A stretch of DNA of 64,000 nt from Pseudomonadales bacterium (GCA_022072145.1 JAJVIG010000023.1:17553-81552); one strand, 5' to 3'; counted from the stretch's first letter, positions 43,120 to 52,586 are shown. Notes: generated by a model not told the origin, from the sequence alone. Numbers and translations: made by a program.

Positions 43120-43581
43120 ATGAAGAAGGCACTGGTCCTGACGGTCAATGGCGAGCGGCACGAACTGCTGGTTCCGGCGGACGCGACGCTGTTGCGGGTG
43201 CTGCGCGAGGAACTGGGGCTGCGCGGCGCGAAGCGCGGTTGCGACACCAGCGCCTGCGGGTGCTGCACGGTGCACGTGGACGGACGCAGCGTCTACGCCT
43301 GCGCGGTCTACGCGCTGTCGATCGACGGCAGCGAGGTCACCACGATCGAAGGCCTCGGCGAAGGCGAGCGCCTGGATCCGCTGCAGGAGGCCTTCATCCA
43401 GGCCGGCGCGGTGCAGTGCGGTTTCTGTACCTGCGGGATGATCATGTCGGCGCGGCAATTGCTGGACGAGGTGCCGCGGCCCGACGAGGAACAGATACGG
43501 CACGCGATCGCCGGCAACCTCTGTCGTTGCACCGGTTACGCGAAGATCGTCGACGCCATCAAGATGGCCTCGGGCAGCTGA
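43120..43581 (+). CDS. Molybdenum hydroxylase 2Fe-2S subunit (CoxS-type)
   Basis: 153 residues with eight conserved Cys. The plant-type cluster is CDTSACGCCTVHVDG plus a later Cys, and the second cluster is CGFCTCGM with CRCTGY. It links the Mo site to FAD. It is 15 nt after the FAD subunit and 21 nt before the large subunit. Confidence 0.96.
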   Translation: MKKALVLTVNGERHELLVPADATLLRVLREELGLRGAKRGCDTSACGCCTVHVDGRSVYACAVYALSIDGSEVTTIEGLGEGERLDPLQEAFIQAGAVQCGFCTCGMIMSARQLLDEVPRPDEEQIRHAIAGNLCRCTGYAKIVDAIKMASGS

Positions 43582-43602
43582 ACGGTTAACAGGAGATTTC
43601 CC

Positions 43603-45936
43603 ATGGGCGGATCGGACCTGATCGGAAAGAGCGTCACCCGGCCGGATGCGCTCGACAAGGTGACCGGAGGCCGGGGCTATCCGGTCAACGTGAGGCTGCC
43701 GGGCATGCTGCACGGCAAGCTGCTGCGCAGCCCCTATCCGCACGCGCGGGTGCGCCGCATCGACACCACCGAGGCCGAGCGCCTGCCCGGCGTCAAGGCC
43801 GTGCTGACCGCGCGCGACGTGCCGCAGATCCCGTTCTGCCCGGTCTATTTCGTGCCCACCGACGCCAAGAGCGTGATCCGCGACATGCTGATCCTCAGCG
43901 ACCGCATCCGCTTCGCCGGCCAGCCGGTGGCGGCGGTGGCCGCGATCAGCGAGGAGATCGCCGAGCAGGCGCTGGGACTCATCGACGTCGACTACGAGGA
44001 ACTTCCCGCGGTCTTCGATCCGGAAGAGGCGATGCGCGACGGCGCGCCGCAACTGCACGACGGCGCGGCCCGGAACATCGCGAAGAACCCGAGCTTCGAG
44101 ACCGGCGACGTCGAGGCCGGCTTCGCCGAGGCAGACCACATCTTCGAGGGCGTCTACCAGACGCAGCGCGTGCACACCTGCTACATGGAGCCGCGCGTGT
44201 GCGTGATCGACTGCGATCGCGACGGACACTTCACCGTGCATTCCTCGATGCAGCACATCTTCGGTCTGCGCGAGAAGCTGGCCTACGCGCTGGGCATCAC
44301 CGAGAGCCGCGTCACGGTGGTCAAGCCGCCGTACATCGGCGGCGGTTTCGGCGGCAAGCTCGACATCGGCTACATCGAGCCGCTGGCGGCGCTGCTCAGC
44401 CAGAAGACGCGCCGGCCGGTGCGCATCGAGCAGACGCGCTACGAGGACTTCATCACCACCGCCCGCCATCCGATCAAGATGTGGATCAAGACCGGGGTCA
44501 AGGCCGACGGAACGATCACGGCCCGCCAGGCGAAAAGCATCCTCGACACCGGCGCGCACGCCACGCACGGCGCCGAGGTGATCATGGTGCACGGCCTGTT
44601 CGGCATGTTCTTCCCGTACCGCTGCGCGAACAAGAAGTGGGAAGGCTTCACGGTCTACACGAACAACATGATCGGCGGCGGCTACCGCGGCTACGGCTGC
44701 CCGCAGGGCTGCTTCGCGGTCGAGTCGCAGATCGACGAGATCTGCGACACGCTCGGGCTGGACCCGGTCGAGTTCCGCGTCAGGAACGGCTACCGCCAGG
44801 GCGATCCGCACCCCTTCAATCCGGCCTGGTCGCTGAACTCCTACGGCTACGAGGAAGCGCTGCGCCGTGGCGCCGAACGCATCGGCTGGTCGCAGCGCGC
44901 AGCCGCCGGCAGCAGCCCGGGCGTGCGCAAGCGCGGCATCGGCGTGGGCACCCAGGGGATCTGGGTCAGCGGCTGCATGGGTTTCCCGGACATCTACGAG
45001 CACACCGGCGCGATCGTCAAGCTGAACCGCGACGGCACGGCCGACGTCTCCACGGGCACGGTGGACATCGGCTCCGGGCAGATCACCGCGCTGTCGCAGA
45101 TCGCCGCGGCGGAACTCGGGATCGCGGTCGAGAAGGTGCGCATCGTCTACGCCGACACCGACACCGTGCCCTTCGATGCGCCGACACACGCCAGCCGCGC
45201 GACCTATTCCTCGGGACTCGCGATCAAGGCCGCCGCCGCGCAGGCGAAGAAACGCGTGTTCGAGATCGCCGGCGGACTGATGGAGGCGAACCCCGAGGAC
45301 CTCGAGATCAGCGATGGACAGGTCTACGTGAAGGGCTCGCCGGGCAGCGCAATGCCGCTGACCGAGATCGTGCAGGTCGCCGAATCGCCGTTCATCATGG
45401 ACAGCGACACGGGCCCGCGGCCCTCGTCTCCGCCCGAATACAAGGGCACGATCATCGGCTCATCCAGCCTGGCGCCGCCGGAGAACCCGTCGCCGGCCAC
45501 CGCGCTGTTCGTCGAGGTCGAGGTCGATACCGAGACCGGGCAGGTGGCGGTGCTGCGCTGCGTGTACGCGCACGACCTCGGCCGGCTGATCAACCCGAAT
45601 GCGGCCGAGGGGCAGGTCGAGGGCGGCATGCAGCAGGGCATCGGTTATGCGCTGATGGAGAACCTGGTGTTCGACCAGGATACCGGTGCGTGTTTGTCGG
45701 CGGACTTCCTCGATTACAAGATGCCGACGGCGGTCGAGATGCCGCGCGTGATCGAGAGCATCTTCATCGAGACCCACGAACCCTCGGGGCCGTTCGGCGC
45801 CAAGAGCCTGTCCGAGCAGTGCGTGACCGTGCCCGCGGCGGCGATCGCCGCGGCGGTGTACAACGCGATCGGGGTGCGCATCACCGAGCTGCCGATCACG
45901 CCGGAGAAGGTGCTGAAGGCGCTCGGGAAACTGTAG
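43603..45936 (+). CDS. Molybdenum hydroxylase large subunit, CoxL family but not CO dehydrogenase
   Basis: 777 residues of the xanthine oxidase family, binding molybdopterin cytosine dinucleotide. Family features are GGGFGGKLD, the C-terminal GAKSLSEQ with the catalytic Glu position, and VEGGMQQGIGYALMENLV. The active-site loop reads GGYRGYGCPQ (Tyr361 onward). Form I CO dehydrogenase needs AYXCSFR and form II has AYRGAGR, so CO oxidation is unlikely. It probably hydroxylates an organic, perhaps N-heterocyclic, substrate using water. The substrate is unknown. Confidence 0.9.
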   Translation: MGGSDLIGKSVTRPDALDKVTGGRGYPVNVRLPGMLHGKLLRSPYPHARVRRIDTTEAERLPGVKAVLTARDVPQIPFCPVYFVPTDAKSVIRDMLILSDRIRFAGQPVAAVAAISEEIAEQALGLIDVDYEELPAVFDPEEAMRDGAPQLHDGAARNIAKNPSFETGDVEAGFAEADHIFEGVYQTQRVHTCYMEPRVCVIDCDRDGHFTVHSSMQHIFGLREKLAYALGITESRVTVVKPPYIGGGFGGKLDIGYIEPLAALLSQKTRRPVRIEQTRYEDFITTARHPIKMWIKTGVKADGTITARQAKSILDTGAHATHGAEVIMVHGLFGMFFPYRCANKKWEGFTVYTNNMIGGGYRGYGCPQGCFAVESQIDEICDTLGLDPVEFRVRNGYRQGDPHPFNPAWSLNSYGYEEALRRGAERIGWSQRAAAGSSPGVRKRGIGVGTQGIWVSGCMGFPDIYEHTGAIVKLNRDGTADVSTGTVDIGSGQITALSQIAAAELGIAVEKVRIVYADTDTVPFDAPTHASRATYSSGLAIKAAAAQAKKRVFEIAGGLMEANPEDLEISDGQVYVKGSPGSAMPLTEIVQVAESPFIMDSDTGPRPSSPPEYKGTIIGSSSLAPPENPSPATALFVEVEVDTETGQVAVLRCVYAHDLGRLINPNAAEGQVEGGMQQGIGYALMENLVFDQDTGACLSADFLDYKMPTAVEMPRVIESIFIETHEPSGPFGAKSLSEQCVTVPAAAIAAAVYNAIGVRITELPITPEKVLKALGKL

Positions 45937-45937
45937 C

Positions 45938-45972
45938 GTCGCGCCCGGCCCGCGCCGGGCGACACCGTTTTT
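45938..45972 (+). terminator. Intrinsic terminator after the hydroxylase operon
   Basis: Arms GTCG(CG)CCCGGC and GCCGGGCGAC form a strong hairpin, followed closely by TTTTT (45968-45972). It lies between the convergent coxL-like and LLM genes; the T-run touches the LLM stop codon. Confidence 0.7.
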
Positions 45973-47039
45973 CAGCGCGCGCGCTGCAGCGTCTCGATCG
46001 CGGCGCGCGCGAGCCGGAGTTCCTCCGGCGTGCGCAGCGGGTAATCCGTCGGCAGGTTCAGCGTGGTCAGCAGCCCGCCCCAGCGCTCGCGCAGGCGCTC
46101 GCCGATCTCCTCCAGCCGGCCGATGGTGGCGAGTTCCTCCGCCATCTCGTCCGGGATCAGGCGCGGCATCTCGTCCCAGCGGCCCTCCACCGAGAGCGCG
46201 TGCAACCGTTCGCCGAGTTCCTGCCAGCCATGCACCTCGAAGACGCGGCTGTAGGTGCGTGTCGAGCCGTAGAATGCGATGCGGCGCTTGAGCAGCTTGC
46301 GTTCCTCGGCGAGTTCGGCCTCGTCGCGGCCGGTGACCACGACCGGCGCGCCGATGATGTCGATCGCGGACACGGCGCGTCCCGCCCGCTGCGCGCCTTC
46401 GGCCACCGCCGGCAGCATCACCTCGCGCAGGTAGCGCGCCGTGATCACCGGGTGCGCGAAGACGCCGTCGCACAGTTCGCCGGCCAGGCGGGCCATGTAG
46501 GGATTCACGGCGGCCAGGTGGATGGGGAGCTTCGGGTGCGCGATCGGCTCGGGTGCGAACACCGGAGGCAGCATCGAGAAGCGGTAGTGCTCGCCCTCGA
46601 ACCAGCGCGGCTCGCGGGGGTTCTGGAAGGTATGGAACATCGCGTGCAGGCACTGCACGTACTCGCGCATGCGCGGTCCCGGCGCGCCGGTCCAGGGGGT
46701 TGCGTAGCGGCGTTCGTTGTGGCCCTTGACCTGGGTGCCCAGACCGAGTGCGAAGCGCCCGCCGGACAGCCGCTGCAGGTCCCACGCCATCTGGGCGGTG
46801 ACCATCGGGCTGCGCGGGAAGCTGACGGCGATGCCGGTGGCAAGCCCGACGCGGCGGGTGTGCTCGGCGGCGATCAGCAGCGGGAAGAAGGGGTCGTGGC
46901 CGGCGGTCTCCGAGGAGAGGATGCCGTCGAAACCCAGTTCCTCGATTCGCCGCGCACCGGCGGCGAGGCCACGGAAGCCGAGCTCCTCCGGGTCGCGGCT
47001 GAAGCTGTATCCCTCGATCAGTGCTATGCCGACGCGCAT
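45972..47039 (-). CDS. LLM class flavin-dependent oxidoreductase
   Basis: 355 residues of the bacterial luciferase-like fold. Motifs are MRVGIALIEGYSFSRDPEE, GFDGILSSETAGHDPFFPL and GRFALGLGTQVKGHNERRY, a pattern typical of F420- or FMN-dependent members. GGAGAG lies 7 nt before ATG 47039. It probably heads a minus-strand unit separate from the coxED pair, or is cotranscribed after them. Substrate and cofactor are not determined. Confidence 0.85.
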   Translation of the reverse strand: MRVGIALIEGYSFSRDPEELGFRGLAAGARRIEELGFDGILSSETAGHDPFFPLLIAAEHTRRVGLATGIAVSFPRSPMVTAQMAWDLQRLSGGRFALGLGTQVKGHNERRYATPWTGAPGPRMREYVQCLHAMFHTFQNPREPRWFEGEHYRFSMLPPVFAPEPIAHPKLPIHLAAVNPYMARLAGELCDGVFAHPVITARYLREVMLPAVAEGAQRAGRAVSAIDIIGAPVVVTGRDEAELAEERKLLKRRIAFYGSTRTYSRVFEVHGWQELGERLHALSVEGRWDEMPRLIPDEMAEELATIGRLEEIGERLRERWGGLLTTLNLPTDYPLRTPEELRLARAAIETLQRAR

Positions 47040-47060
47040 GCTGGAAACTCTCCGGTGTGT

Positions 47061-48233
47061 TTACAACCCGCGCAGCCGCGCCGCCACCGCGGCGAGGCTG
47101 GCGAGGTCGTGGGCGGGCAGGAAATGATCGAGGTAGGGCAGCGCGGTGCGCATGCCGCGGCACAGCGGCTGGTAACCGTCGTGGCCGAGCAGCGGGTTCA
47201 GCCACACCAGGGTGTCGGCCCAGCGACGCAGCCCGGCCATAGCATTGCGCATGGCGGCGGGGTCGCCGCGGTCCCAGCCGTCGCTGAGGATCACCACCAC
47301 CGTTCGGGTGCGCACCATGCGTTGCGCGAAGCGTTCGTTGAATTCGCCGAGCGCGCGTCCGATGTCGGTGCCGCCGCCCCAGCCGCGCGCCGCGTTCTGC
47401 AGCCCGACCAGAGAACGCAGCGGATCACCGCGGTGCAGCAGTTCGGTCACCGGCGTGAGCCGGGTCGCGAACACCGCGGCCTCGAGGGCGGGCAACTCCT
47501 CGCGCAGCGCGTGGACGAAGGCGAGGAAGAAGGTGCTGTAACGGGCCATCGAGCCGCTGATGTCGCAGAGCAGCAGCAGACGCAGCCTGGTGATCCGGCG
47601 TTCGCGTCGCACGATCTCGATCGTCTCGAAGCCGTGGCGCTGAGCGCGCCGCAGGCTGTGGCGCAGATCGACGTCGCCGCGGCGTGCGTGACGGCGGTGG
47701 CGGTGGCCGGGACGGTTCGCCAGTCCGCGCACCAGTTCGCGCACCCGGCTGCGCGCGAGTTGCAGCTCGTGTTCGTCGAGGCTGCCGATGTCCCGGTGGG
47801 CGAGCACGTCGATCGCGCTCGCGGTCACCAGTTCCGCGTCGCGGGGATGCGCGGATTCGTCGTCGGCCTCGGGCGAACCGTCGTCGAGCAGCAGTTCGCG
47901 TTCCCGGTCGCCGCCGGCCGCTGCGGCCGCAGCCGCGTGCTGCCCGGGGTCGGCCGGTGCCGGTGGTTGCAGGGATGGCGGGTGGTGCAGCCAGTACGCG
48001 TCGAACACCGCCTCGAAGACCGGCAACTGGTCGCGTGCGCGCACCAGCGTGGCGCGGGCGGCGGCGCGCACCTCGTCGTGCCGCGCGATATCGATGAGTT
48101 CCAGCGCGCGGCACAGATCGATCACTTCCGCGGGCGACACGGGCAGCCCTGCCTCGCGCAGCCGGCGTGCGAACGCCACCACGTGATCGGGCAGCGTGCG
48201 GGTGCGTGCGCCGGCGGCGGGCGGCTCAGCCAT
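47061..48233 (-). CDS. VWA-domain protein, CoxE-type
   Basis: 390 residues. An N-terminal region typical of CoxE (VVAFARRLREAGLPVSPAEV) is followed by a low-complexity Ala/Asp-rich stretch and a C-terminal VWA domain with MIDAS motif CDISGSM (about residue 218). Paired with a MoxR-type AAA+ ATPase (8-nt overlap), it forms the CoxD-CoxE set required for maturation of CO dehydrogenase in Afipia (Oligotropha) carboxidovorans. Here it presumably matures the nearby hydroxylase. Confidence 0.88.
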   Translation of the reverse strand: MAEPPAAGARTRTLPDHVVAFARRLREAGLPVSPAEVIDLCRALELIDIARHDEVRAAARATLVRARDQLPVFEAVFDAYWLHHPPSLQPPAPADPGQHAAAAAAAGGDRERELLLDDGSPEADDESAHPRDAELVTASAIDVLAHRDIGSLDEHELQLARSRVRELVRGLANRPGHRHRRHARRGDVDLRHSLRRAQRHGFETIEIVRRERRITRLRLLLLCDISGSMARYSTFFLAFVHALREELPALEAAVFATRLTPVTELLHRGDPLRSLVGLQNAARGWGGGTDIGRALGEFNERFAQRMVRTRTVVVILSDGWDRGDPAAMRNAMAGLRRWADTLVWLNPLLGHDGYQPLCRGMRTALPYLDHFLPAHDLASLAAVAARLRGL

Positions 48234-49128
48234 CGAGCGTGTCCGCGGCGAGCCCGGCGAGCACCGCGCCGAGGTCGCGGCCGCGGATCGTGTCGATGTC
48301 GGCCTTGTACTTCAGGATCCAGCCGAGGGTGTCGGCCACGGTCCGCGGGTCCAGTTCCTCGCTGCCGAGCGCGAGCAGCGCGCGTGCCCAATCGACGGTT
48401 TCCGCGGCACCGGGGTTCTTCTGCAGGTCCTGTTCGCGCAGCCACTGCATGAAACGGCAGACCTGCGCCGACAGCCGCCGGTCGATGCCGGGGATGCGCG
48501 CGCGGACGATCGCCTGCTCGCGCTCGAGGTCGGGGTAATCGATCCAGTGGTACAGGCAGCGGCGCTTGAGCGCGTCGTGCAGCGCACGCGTGCGGTTCGA
48601 CGTCAGCACGACCAGCGGCGGGCGTTCGGCGCGCAGCGTGCCGATCTCCGGGATACTGATCTGGAAATCGGACAGCAGCTCGAGCAGGTAGGCCTCGAAT
48701 TCCTCGTCCGAGCGGTCGACCTCGTCGATCAGCAGCAGTGCGCGTGCGGGCGGCGCGAGGCGCAGCGCGCGCAGCAACGGGCGTTCGAGCAGGAACTCCC
48801 CGGAGTGGATGTTCTCGCCGATGCGCGCGCGCTCGACGCCACGCGCCTCCTGCAGGCGGATCTCGAGCATCTGGCGTGCGTAGTTCCATTCGTAGACCGC
48901 GCTCGCGACGTCGAGTCCCTCGTAGCACTGCAGGCGGATCAGTTCGGCGTCGAGCGCGAGCGCCATGACCTTGGCGAGTTCGGTCTTGCCCACGCCGGGC
49001 TCGCCTTCGAGGAACAGCGGCTTGTCGAGGCGCGTGGCGAGATACACCGTGGTCGCGAGCGTGCGATCCATCACGTAGCCGTGCCGTGCACACCGCTCGA
49101 TCACGTTGTCGATGCTGTCGAAAGCCAT
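48226..49128 (-). CDS. MoxR/CoxD-type AAA+ ATPase
   Basis: 300 residues. Walker A is GEPGVGKTELAK (about 43-54), Walker B is ALLLIDEVDRSDEEF and sensor 1 is VLTSNRT. It belongs with the downstream VWA protein as a chaperone pair remodelling metalloenzymes. The gene starts at ATG 49128, divergent from the AhpD-like gene, whose own -10 may be TATATT at 49179-49184. Confidence 0.92.
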   Translation of the reverse strand: MAFDSIDNVIERCARHGYVMDRTLATTVYLATRLDKPLFLEGEPGVGKTELAKVMALALDAELIRLQCYEGLDVASAVYEWNYARQMLEIRLQEARGVERARIGENIHSGEFLLERPLLRALRLAPPARALLLIDEVDRSDEEFEAYLLELLSDFQISIPEIGTLRAERPPLVVLTSNRTRALHDALKRRCLYHWIDYPDLEREQAIVRARIPGIDRRLSAQVCRFMQWLREQDLQKNPGAAETVDWARALLALGSEELDPRTVADTLGWILKYKADIDTIRGRDLGAVLAGLAADTLDG

Positions 49129-49246
49129 GTTGCCGGACCTGTTGCGTCGAAGTGCGCCACATCGTGTTCGTGGCGGTTTATATTAGCCGCAACGCGCGCC
49201 GCCGGGCGCGTTGCATGGCGAAACGACCATACTGCGGAGAACGATC

Positions 49247-49843
49247 ATGGCACGAGTTGCACTGGTTCGAGGCGAGGCGGACCGCGATCCGGTCATCGCG
49301 GAGATCTTCGACTGGGTCACGCGCATGGAAGGTGCGGTGCCGAACCATTTCCTGCTGGAGCTGAACTTTCCCGAATACTTCAAGGCCAAGCTCGGTTCCA
49401 CGCGCGTGCTGTGGGAGCAGGGCGAGTTGCAGCTCGACGAGATCCAGCACATCGGCATCCTGGTCTCGCGCGCCAACGGGTGTCCGTACTGCACGGCCGC
49501 GTTCTGCACCATCCTGAACCAGGGGCTGCAGACGCCGGAGAGTTACGTCGAGGAACTGGTGGCGAACGGCGTCGATGCGCTCGACGAGGGGCGGCTGAAA
49601 TCCTTGCTCGCGTTCGCGCTGAAGGTCAACGCCGACCCGAAATCCGTGGTCGACGCGGACATCGACGCGTTGCACTCGCTCGGCCTCGGTGACCGCGGGG
49701 TCGTGCAGCTGGTGCATCTGGTCAGCGATTTCGGGTCGTACAACCGGCTGAACCTGGCGCTCGCGACCGACTACGACTACCGCGAGATCTGGCGCAGCCT
49801 GGCCGCGGGGGTGAAGGCGGGGAGTGACCCCTCCGCACGGTGA
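49247..49843 (+). CDS. Carboxymuconolactone decarboxylase/AhpD-family protein
   Basis: 198 residues, helical AhpD fold with redox motif CPYCTAAFC preceded by SRANG and followed by His-free helices. Such proteins act as alkylhydroperoxidases or gamma-carboxymuconolactone decarboxylases; the CXXC favours a peroxidase-like role. ATG 49247 has GGAGA 7 nt ahead. It is single, facing the TonB receptor gene. Confidence 0.8.
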   Translation: MARVALVRGEADRDPVIAEIFDWVTRMEGAVPNHFLLELNFPEYFKAKLGSTRVLWEQGELQLDEIQHIGILVSRANGCPYCTAAFCTILNQGLQTPESYVEELVANGVDALDEGRLKSLLAFALKVNADPKSVVDADIDALHSLGLGDRGVVQLVHLVSDFGSYNRLNLALATDYDYREIWRSLAAGVKAGSDPSAR

Positions 49844-49868
49844 GAGGGCAAAGCGCCTCACCGTGCGG
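49833..49868. terminator. Bidirectional hairpin terminator
   Basis: A perfect 12-bp inverted repeat, CCGCACGGTGAG (49833-49844) and CTCACCGTGCGG (49857-49868), spanning the stop codon of the AhpD-like gene. It lies 20 nt before the stop of the convergent TonB receptor gene. Confidence 0.75.
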
Positions 49869-49888
49869 GGGGCTGTCTGCGGCGTTCC

Positions 49889-52336
49889 CTAGAAGCGGGC
49901 ACGCACGGTCAGGGAGTACTCGCGGCCACGGTTGTACACGCCCTCGATCGACTGCATCGCGGCGCCCCAGACGCCGGTCATCAGGTAGTCCTCGTCGGTC
50001 AGGTTCTTCACCGCCGCGACCACATCGTAACGATCGTCCTTGTCGGTGAAGGTGAGGTTCACGTTCACCAGGTGGTAACTCGACTGCGCGAGCTGCGGTG
50101 CGTTGAACGCGTCGTTGTAGACCTTGCTGCGCCACGACCAGTCGATGCGCGGGGTGAGCGTGCCGGCGTCGGCCAGCGCGAATTCCTTCGACAGCGCCCC
50201 ACTCAGACTCCACTCCGGGACGCGCTCGAACTTGTCGTTCTCGAACAGACGGGTCTCCAGCGTATCCAGATCGTCGTACTCGGCGTCCAGGTAACCCACC
50301 GCGGCCTCGGCGAACCAGCCGTCGGCGGGCACGGCCTGCATCTCGAGCTCGAAACCGTTGATCGTGGCGCTGGCGGCGTTCTTCGTCACCGGTGCCACGC
50401 TGGTGAATACCTGCACCTGCAGGTCGTCGTAGGCGGTGGAGAACACTGAGCCGTTCAGGCGCATCCGCTGTCCCGGGGTGGCGTACTTGAAGCCCAGTTC
50501 CCACACCTCGACGAACTCGGGATCGTAGCCGGGGATCAGGTCGATGTCGGGGGTGCCGGGCGGCGCCGTGAAGCCGGCGACGATCGGCGGGAACACGCGC
50601 TGCGTGAAACCACCGGACTTGAAGCCTTCCGAGTAGCTGGCGTAGACCATCAGGTCCTCGGTCCAGTCGTACGAGAGGTTGATCATCGGGGTGACTTCCT
50701 CGATGGTCTGCTTCTTCTCGAGATGCGGCAGGATCGGTTCGCCGGCCTGCATGAACGGCGCGTCGAGCAGCGGGTGGCCGCTGCCGGCGAACTTGTTCAG
50801 CAGAATCACCTGGTTCGGCTCGAACTTCTTCTCCTCGTCGGTGTAGCGCACGCCGGCGGTCAGGTGCCACTGGTCGGTGAGGTCGTAGGTGCCCTGGAAG
50901 AAGGCGGCCCAGGACTCGTTGTCGATCGCGCCGCCGCTGCGGAACTTGGAGATCGTGAAGTCCAGCAGGTTCTCGTTGTCGCCCGACTCCTCGAAGTAGT
51001 AGAGGCCGAGCACCCAGTTCAGCCGGCTGTCCATCGCGACGCCGTTGAACTGGAATTCCTGCGAGAACTGCTCGAGGTCCATGTGGTCGATGTAGGCGGC
51101 GACCGCGTGCGGCGAGTGGTCACCGTCGCGCGCGAAGTCGGCTTCGAATTCGCGGTGCGCCGTGATCGACTTGACGCTCAGGTTGTCGCTGATCTCCCAG
51201 TCGACGGTGAGGTTCGCAGCCCACATATCGTTGTCGGCGAACGCCGGTGCGGTGCCGGCGTTGGTCTCGTCGCCGCGCACGTAGCGGTCGTCGTAGCAGC
51301 CGGCGACGGCCGCGTTGGTGTCCGACGGCACGCCCGGGATCGCGCCTGGGAGGAACACGCACGGCGGATACGCATCCGGGCCGCCGAGCCCCGGTGCCGG
51401 CCAGCCGGCGAGGAAGCTGGCGATCTGGTTGTGGATCACGGCGAACGGCGGTGTGTTGTCGTCGACCGCACCGGTCGCGCGGTTCATCACCGGTCCCTTG
51501 TCGATGCCGATCAGTTCGAAGGCCGGGCCATTCTCGCGATCACGCGTCGCCTCGGCGGAGAAGTTCACCTCCACCGCTTCCGACGCCAGCCAGCGGAACG
51601 CCGCGCGGCCGGTCACCGTGTCGTCGTCGCCGAGGTCGATGCCGTCGTCGCGCTCCACGTACCCGTCCTGGTGCAGGCGGCCGGCCGAGAAGGTGCCGAA
51701 GAACGAGTCGCTGAACGGCACGTTCATCGATCCGACGAGGTCCATGCGGTCGTCGGTGCCGTAGGTGGCCGACACCCGGCCGGCGAATTCCTCGTGCGGC
51801 TTGCGGGTCGTGATCGAGATCGCGCCGCCGATCGTGTTGCGGCCGAACAGCGTTCCCTGCGGACCGCGCAGCACCTCGACACGCTCGATGTCGATCAGGT
51901 CGAGGATGCCGCCGACCGAGCGCGCGATATAGACGCCGTCGACGTAGAGCCCCACGCCGGGATCGACGGTGGGCACGAACTCCTTCTGCCCGATGCCGCG
52001 GATGTAGATCGCCGCGCTGTTGCTGGCGCCGCCGAAGCTGGGGCTGTTGCCGAAGGTGAGGTTCGGCGTGAAGTTCGCGATGCCGTCGATCTTGCCGACG
52101 CCGCGGTACTCGAGGCTGTCACCGGAGAATGCGGAGACCGACAGCGGGGTGGACTGCAGTCCTTCTTCGCGCTTGCGCGCGGTGACAGTGATCTCCTCGA
52201 CCAGCCAGTCGGTGCTTCCGGGTTCGTTCTGGGCGTGCAGCACCGCCGGCATCGAGGCTCCCAGCGTGGCGCCGAGGAGGAACAGGCGACCGAGGTTGAT
52301 TTTCGCGAGCGAGATCGCTGTGGTTCTGGTTGGCAT
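49889..52336 (-). CDS. TonB-dependent outer-membrane receptor
   Basis: 815 residues with a signal peptide (about 1-35, cleavage near VLHAQ). The TonB box/plug start EEITVTARKREEGLQSTPLSV follows, then the plug domain with VEVLRGPQGTLFGRNTIGGAI, and a 22-strand-type barrel ending in LTVRARF. This subfamily is common in oligotrophs that import organic compounds or sterol-like substrates rather than siderophores. The AraC-type regulator immediately upstream suggests substrate induction. Confidence 0.94.
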   Translation of the reverse strand: MPTRTTAISLAKINLGRLFLLGATLGASMPAVLHAQNEPGSTDWLVEEITVTARKREEGLQSTPLSVSAFSGDSLEYRGVGKIDGIANFTPNLTFGNSPSFGGASNSAAIYIRGIGQKEFVPTVDPGVGLYVDGVYIARSVGGILDLIDIERVEVLRGPQGTLFGRNTIGGAISITTRKPHEEFAGRVSATYGTDDRMDLVGSMNVPFSDSFFGTFSAGRLHQDGYVERDDGIDLGDDDTVTGRAAFRWLASEAVEVNFSAEATRDRENGPAFELIGIDKGPVMNRATGAVDDNTPPFAVIHNQIASFLAGWPAPGLGGPDAYPPCVFLPGAIPGVPSDTNAAVAGCYDDRYVRGDETNAGTAPAFADNDMWAANLTVDWEISDNLSVKSITAHREFEADFARDGDHSPHAVAAYIDHMDLEQFSQEFQFNGVAMDSRLNWVLGLYYFEESGDNENLLDFTISKFRSGGAIDNESWAAFFQGTYDLTDQWHLTAGVRYTDEEKKFEPNQVILLNKFAGSGHPLLDAPFMQAGEPILPHLEKKQTIEEVTPMINLSYDWTEDLMVYASYSEGFKSGGFTQRVFPPIVAGFTAPPGTPDIDLIPGYDPEFVEVWELGFKYATPGQRMRLNGSVFSTAYDDLQVQVFTSVAPVTKNAASATINGFELEMQAVPADGWFAEAAVGYLDAEYDDLDTLETRLFENDKFERVPEWSLSGALSKEFALADAGTLTPRIDWSWRSKVYNDAFNAPQLAQSSYHLVNVNLTFTDKDDRYDVVAAVKNLTDEDYLMTGVWGAAMQSIEGVYNRGREYSLTVRARF

Positions 52337-52465
52337 CGTGATTCTCCGTTCGTTATGGATGGTTCGGTGAGTCCCGGACTCCGGTGGCGTGCCCGGCGGA
52401 CCGGCCAGCGCCGCGGGTCCGGCGCGTTGTTCTTCTACGGACCTTTCCGCATTGAAGCCCTCCGG

Positions 52466-52544
52466 GCCGGAAAATGACAGCAGGCGCCGCTTCCGTCGCG
52501 ATCAAAGCGGCAGCGTGGGAACAGCGCAGGCGGAAAATGTACAG
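52466..52544 (-). promoter_or_regulatory. Pair of direct repeats upstream of the TonB receptor gene
   Basis: CCGGAAAATGACAG (52467-52480) and GCGGAAAATGTACAG (52530-52544), about 64 bp apart (six helical turns), lie in the 250-bp gap between the AraC gene and the receptor gene. Possible regulator sites; nothing else is evident in this gap. Confidence 0.4.
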
Positions 52545-52586
52545 GGGCACGGTGGCGCATCGCGGGTTGCGCAATGCCCATGGTCA

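Noticed and set aside
43603..45936. Annotation of the Mo subunit as CO dehydrogenase CoxL
   Set aside because: The active-site loop has neither the form I AYXCSFR nor the form II AYRGAGR signature.
44199..48452. 4.2-kb open frame on the plus strand over the hydroxylase large subunit and coxED
   Set aside because: Low-complexity Arg/Ala-rich translation running across genes of both strands; a codon-bias shadow.
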